DNA of 16,979 bases. Source: Candidatus Hydrogenedentota bacterium. GTDB taxonomy: Bacteria > UBA8481 > J006. The stretch spans positions 1 to 16,979 of the forward strand of contig RFFU01000111.1 in assembly GCA_003697085.1 (NCBI GenBank), written 5' to 3'. How positions within the stretch are numbered: the first letter of the stretch is position 1; every line of letters starts with the position of its first letter. Below the pieces are notes generated by a model. It ran no database searches, was not told where the DNA came from, and saw nothing but the letters and a program-made list of their open reading frames with translations. Positions 13,836 to 16,979 of this stretch are shown piece by piece. Made by a program: the position numbers and the translations under genes.

Positions 13836-14881
13836 CGCAAAGGCTTTCTTTTTTGGATCGTTATTTAACGGTGTGGATATTTACGGCGATGGCCGTGGGA
13901 GTGGGCGCGGGGTATCTTTTTCCCAGCGTCAACGAGATGCTCGGGCGTTTCTCCGCCGGGACCACCTCGATCCCGATCGCCGCCGGTTTGATCCTGATGA
14001 TGTATCCGCCCCTGGCGAAGGTTCGTTACGAGGAACTGCCCCGGATCTTTCGAAATGTTCGTGTCCTGATTCTTTCTCTTGTCCAAAACTGGATCATCGG
14101 GCCGTTGCTGATGTTCTTTTTGGCCGCGGTATTCCTGCGGGATTATCCGGAATACTTCATCGGGCTGGTTCTCATCGGGCTGGCCCGTTGTATTGCGATG
14201 GTCATTGTGTGGAACGATCTTGCGGACGGAGATCGCGAATATGCGGCCGGGCTCGTCGCTTTCAACTCGATCTTTCAAGTCCTTTTCTACTCGATCTACG
14301 CGTGGTTTTTCATCAAGATTTTGCCCTCACTGGTCGGAATGAATTTCGGCGATGTAGATATTTCGGGAATAACCATCGGTTCCATTGCCAAGAGCGTCTT
14401 CATCTACCTCGGGATTCCCTTCCTTGCGGGCCTTTCGACGAGGGGAATTCTCATGAGACGCTACGGGAAAGAATGGTATGAGAAGCATTTTCTTCCCCGG
14501 ATAAGCCCTCTGACGTTGATCGCTCTTCTCTTCACGATCGTCGTGATGTTTGCGATCCAGGGAGAGAAGATCATTGCGGATCCCGCGGGTGTCGTTACAG
14601 TGGCGGTTCCGCTCTTGATCTATTTTATCGTTATGTTCCTCGTGAGTTTCTTACTCAGCCATTTCTTCCAGGCCGATTACGGTCAAGCGACGACGTTGTC
14701 TTTCACCGCGGCCTCCAACAATTTCGAACTGGCCATTGCGGTTGCGGTAGGCATCTTTGGAATCTCGCACGGCGCGGCCTTTGCGGCAGTGATCGGTCCC
14801 TTGGTCGAGGTGCCGGTGATGATCGGGTTGGTGAACGTCGCCTTTTTATTCCGGAGAAGGTTGTACGAGCAGGAGGGATAA
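13820..14881 (+). CDS. acr3: Arsenite efflux permease, ACR3 family
   Basis: Exports arsenite across the inner membrane, driven by the membrane potential or proton gradient. It has 353 residues with about ten hydrophobic segments, the standard size for Acr3. [13 protein letters not shown] contains the conserved Cys 124 of the fourth helix that is essential in studied members, and [18 protein letters not shown] holds Glu 303 in the ninth helix. This is the BASS/Acr3 fold and unrelated to ArsB. The GTG start at 13820 lies inside arsC, with GGAGGG at 13805-13810; [12 protein letters not shown] is the typical N-terminus. It closes the operon arsR-arsC-acr3. No chaperone (arsD) or ATPase (arsA) gene is present, so it is a minimal set. 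Confidence 0.95.
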   Translation: MRDPLTQRLSFLDRYLTVWIFTAMAVGVGAGYLFPSVNEMLGRFSAGTTSIPIAAGLILMMYPPLAKVRYEELPRIFRNVRVLILSLVQNWIIGPLLMFFLAAVFLRDYPEYFIGLVLIGLARCIAMVIVWNDLADGDREYAAGLVAFNSIFQVLFYSIYAWFFIKILPSLVGMNFGDVDISGITIGSIAKSVFIYLGIPFLAGLSTRGILMRRYGKEWYEKHFLPRISPLTLIALLFTIVVMFAIQGEKIIADPAGVVTVAVPLLIYFIVMFLVSFLLSHFFQADYGQATTLSFTAASNNFELAIAVAVGIFGISHGAAFAAVIGPLVEVPVMIGLVNVAFLFRRRLYEQEG

Positions 14882-14893
14882 CGCGCCGCGATC

Positions 14894-14914
14894 GGAATCA
14901 GATTCCTCTTCTTT
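14894..14914 (+). terminator. Weak hairpin with T-rich tail after acr3
   Basis: GGAAT-CAG-ATTCC (14894-14906) is followed by TCTTCTTT. The stem is only five base pairs and the tail is broken by C residues, so termination here would be weak at best. Confidence 0.2.
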
Positions 14915-14933
14915 CCCAAGGGCCATTTTTTCC

Positions 14934-14961
14934 TTGCCACTCTCGCGGGAAAACGTATTCT
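14934..14961 (+). promoter_or_regulatory. Candidate promoter of the S1 gene
   Basis: TTGCCA (14934-14939, five of six) and TATTCT (14956-14961, four of six) are 16 bases apart, 130 bases before the S1 start codon. The long leader could hold an S1 autoregulatory structure; none was proven by eye. Confidence 0.3.
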
Positions 14962-15093
14962 CAACAACCCTATGCCTCGGGGCAGGGGGAAGGAGGGCTG
15001 TGGCGAGGCAAATTCTGCGGAAGCGTTTCCCGGCGGGCCGCGACGGTGTGCCGCGGAAAGCGCGGCCGCTTGGGAGGCCAGTGACTGACCGTT

Positions 15094-16979
15094 ATGGAGA
15101 AGGAGACCGGCGGGGACGTCGATTTCGAGGCGTCCATTTTGGGAGGAGAGGATACTCTCCAGGAGTTGAGGACAGGCGACATTGTCGAGGGGGAAGTGAT
15201 TCAGATCACGCCCGAGGACGTGGTCGTGGATGTGGGGCTCAAGGGTGAGGGACGGGTTCCGCGCTCCGAGCTCGCGGAGATGGGGGTCGAGTTGGGCCTG
15301 GGAGACAGAATTCTCGTCAAGGTTCAGCGAATCAATTCCGAGGATGGAACCGCGCGGCTTTCGCACAAAAAAGCGCTCGAGGATCGAAGATGGGGAGAAG
15401 TGAAGGAAGCCTTTCAGGAGAAGAGGCCGGTGGAGGGCACGATCACGGGCGAGGTGAAGGGTGGATTCAAGGTCGATCTGGGACTTCCGTTCAAGGCTTT
15501 TCTTCCGCGTTCCCAAGCGACGCTTCGTAACCGGCCGCCGTCGGCTGAACTGATCGGCAACACGTACGCCTTCGAGGTTAAGGAACTGGACCGACGCCGG
15601 AAGAACATTGTTCTCTCCCGCCGATCGTTGCTCGAGGCCGAACAGAAGAAGATACGCGAGGAGATTCTGGGGCGAATCAATATCGGGGATATTCTCGACG
15701 GTAAGGTCAAAAACATCACGAACTTTGGTGTCTTTATTGACATCGGTGGGATCGACGGGCTGGTAACGTTGGGAGACCTTTCCTGGAGCGGTTTCGTGAA
15801 GGACGCCTCGACCGTCGTCAAGAAAGGTGAGGCGGTGAAGGTGAAGGTGCTGGAATTCGATCCGGAGGCCGAGCCGCCTCGGATCCGACTGGGGCTGAAG
15901 CAAGCGCAGGGCGATCCATGGGGCCGGGTGGAGGAAGAGATCGGCGAGAATGCGATCCTCGACGGTACCGTGAAGTCCTTCACGAATTTCGGTGTCTTCG
16001 TCGAGATCCTTCCGGGCGTGGATGGCCTTGTTCATGTCTCCGAGATATCCTGGACGGAACACGTCAATCACCCTTCGGACGTTTTGGAACTTGGACAGCC
16101 GGTACGGGTCAAGGTTTTGGGAGTGGATGTCGAGAACCGCCGCATTTCTCTTTCGATCAAGCAGGCTCTCCCTGATCCCTGGACGGTGGCTCTGGACGAA
16201 TACAGGCAGGGAAACATCGTCAAGGGAATCGTGACGGGAACAACGGATTTCGGAGCGTTCGTACGACTGGGGGCGGGGGTGGAGGGAATGATTCACAAGA
16301 CGGATATGAGTTGGGACGACCCCCCGCCGAACCCGAAGGAGATGTTCCAAGTGGGGCAGGAAGTCGAGGTTATGATTCTGAAGATGGACGTTGTGGCGAA
16401 GAAGATATCGCTGGGATACAAGCAGACACTTCCGGATCCGTGGAACGAGATTGCGAGAAGATACCAGAAGAATTCCACGGTTGAGGCTCCCGTGGCGCGT
16501 GTCGCGCCCGAGGGTCTTTTCCTGGCATTGGAGGAGGGGGTGGAAGGGTACGTTCCGGGTTCGGAACTTCCCTACGGTCGTTCCGTTCGTCCGGAGGAAG
16601 TTTATGAAGAGGGGCAGGTCGTGCGGGGCACGGTCCTTCGGCTCGACAGGAAGAGCAAGAGGATAACGATTTCGATCAAGCAACTCCAGCGTTCGGAAGA
16701 AGCCCGCGATCTCAAGGACTATATGTCCGAGCAGGGGGAGAGCGGGGGGGTGACATTGGGAGAGATGATCGGAAATACGGAGCTGGCGCGACAGCTTCAA
16801 GAGATGATGGCGAGCCAAAAGAAGGAGGAGGCCGAGAAAGAGGAAGGAAAAGAGAAGGAGAAGGAAGAAAGGAAAAAAGGAGAGAAGAAGGGGGCGGAGG
16901 AGCCGGGGCAAGCGGAAGCCGAACCGAAAGCGGAAGATGGGGGAGGGGCGAAGGGGGAAGGAGGCGGGGAAGGGGCGAA
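15094..16979 (+). CDS. rpsA: 30S ribosomal protein S1, 3' end outside window
   Basis: Binds mRNA at the small ribosomal subunit and helps start translation, especially on messages with weak ribosome binding sites. Six S1 (OB-fold) domains can be counted at about residues 27-93, 110-178, 198-270, 286-357, 373-444 and 460-530. Domains 3 and 4 are the clearest (TNFGVFIDIGGIDGLV and TNFGVFVEI ... GLVHVSEISW), each ending in a SIKQ-like strand. After residue 570 comes a Lys/Glu tail turning Gly-rich, still open at the window edge. ATG 15094 is the only usual start, because TGA lies in frame at 15082; the nearest GGGAGG (15072-15077) is 16 bases away, so the binding site is poor, as is often seen for S1. 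The gene stands apart from the ars operon. Confidence 0.94.
   Translation, partial: MEKETGGDVDFEASILGGEDTLQELRTGDIVEGEVIQITPEDVVVDVGLKGEGRVPRSELAEMGVELGLGDRILVKVQRINSEDGTARLSHKKALEDRRWGEVKEAFQEKRPVEGTITGEVKGGFKVDLGLPFKAFLPRSQATLRNRPPSAELIGNTYAFEVKELDRRRKNIVLSRRSLLEAEQKKIREEILGRINIGDILDGKVKNITNFGVFIDIGGIDGLVTLGDLSWSGFVKDASTVVKKGEAVKVKVLEFDPEAEPPRIRLGLKQAQGDPWGRVEEEIGENAILDGTVKSFTNFGVFVEILPGVDGLVHVSEISWTEHVNHPSDVLELGQPVRVKVLGVDVENRRISLSIKQALPDPWTVALDEYRQGNIVKGIVTGTTDFGAFVRLGAGVEGMIHKTDMSWDDPPPNPKEMFQVGQEVEVMILKMDVVAKKISLGYKQTLPDPWNEIARRYQKNSTVEAPVARVAPEGLFLALEEGVEGYVPGSELPYGRSVRPEEVYEEGQVVRGTVLRLDRKSKRITISIKQLQRSEEARDLKDYMSEQGESGGVTLGEMIGNTELARQLQEMMASQKKEEAEKEEGKEKEKEERKKGEKKGAEEPGQAEAEPKAEDGGGAKGEGGGEGA

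Noticed and set aside
15081-15083. GTG as alternative S1 start, well placed after GGGAGG
   Set aside because: It is in a different frame from the S1 domains.
14683-16911. Minus-strand open frame of 742 codons
   Set aside because: Covers S1, whose six domains are unmistakable on the plus strand; also runs across the end of acr3.
1142-16979. tRNA or rRNA genes
   Set aside because: No cloverleaf-like GGTTCRANTC pattern with matching acceptor stems, and no rRNA sequence, was found in the gaps.

Overview
This is a window from a GC-rich bacterial chromosome (hand counts give roughly 60-65% GC in the housekeeping parts), probably from an uncultured Gram-negative-type lineage. That guess rests on a six-domain ribosomal protein S1 with a charged tail, a secreted or membrane-spanning giant protein, and intergenic regions full of GC-rich palindromic repeats. 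The phylum cannot be fixed from the sequence.

Layout. (1) 1-1141: the 3' end of a helicase/nuclease gene of the type III restriction (Res) kind, overlapping by four bases (ATGA) a small membrane-anchored P-loop ATPase that resembles bacterial tyrosine kinases (CpsD/Wzc-like). The ATPase is interrupted by a -1 frameshift exactly at a T TTT TTG heptamer. (2) 1142-1574: intergenic, with a low-complexity repeat and a possible leaderless promoter. (3) 1581-5756: a membrane protein of about 1,390 residues of unknown function. (4) 5757-6226: a cluster of five unrelated hairpin repeats. (5) 6227-8440: a more AT-rich island with a DNA amino-methyltransferase (frameshifted near its end), the first codons of a following gene cut off by a 225-bp inverted-repeat element, and eroded coding fragments. 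An inverted copy of one hairpin repeat lies beyond it. (6) 8485-8724: a second repeat array that runs into the 3' end of asnB. (7) 8705-10612, minus strand: asparagine synthetase AsnB. (8) 10986-12707: a PiT phosphate transporter and its DUF47/PhoU-like partner. (9) 12952-14881: an arsenic operon, arsR-arsC-acr3, with a near-consensus promoter. (10) 15094 to the end: ribosomal protein S1, cut by the window edge.

How the genes work together. PiT/DUF47 and the ars operon lie side by side on the same strand. PiT carriers are a known entry route for arsenate; ArsC reduces arsenate to arsenite, Acr3 exports it, and ArsR controls the operon. The first part and the methyltransferase island look like accessory, defence-type DNA. 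Both contain a homopolymer-associated frameshift that removes a recognisable conserved C-terminus, so each is either real decay, recoding, or a consensus error in the assembly.
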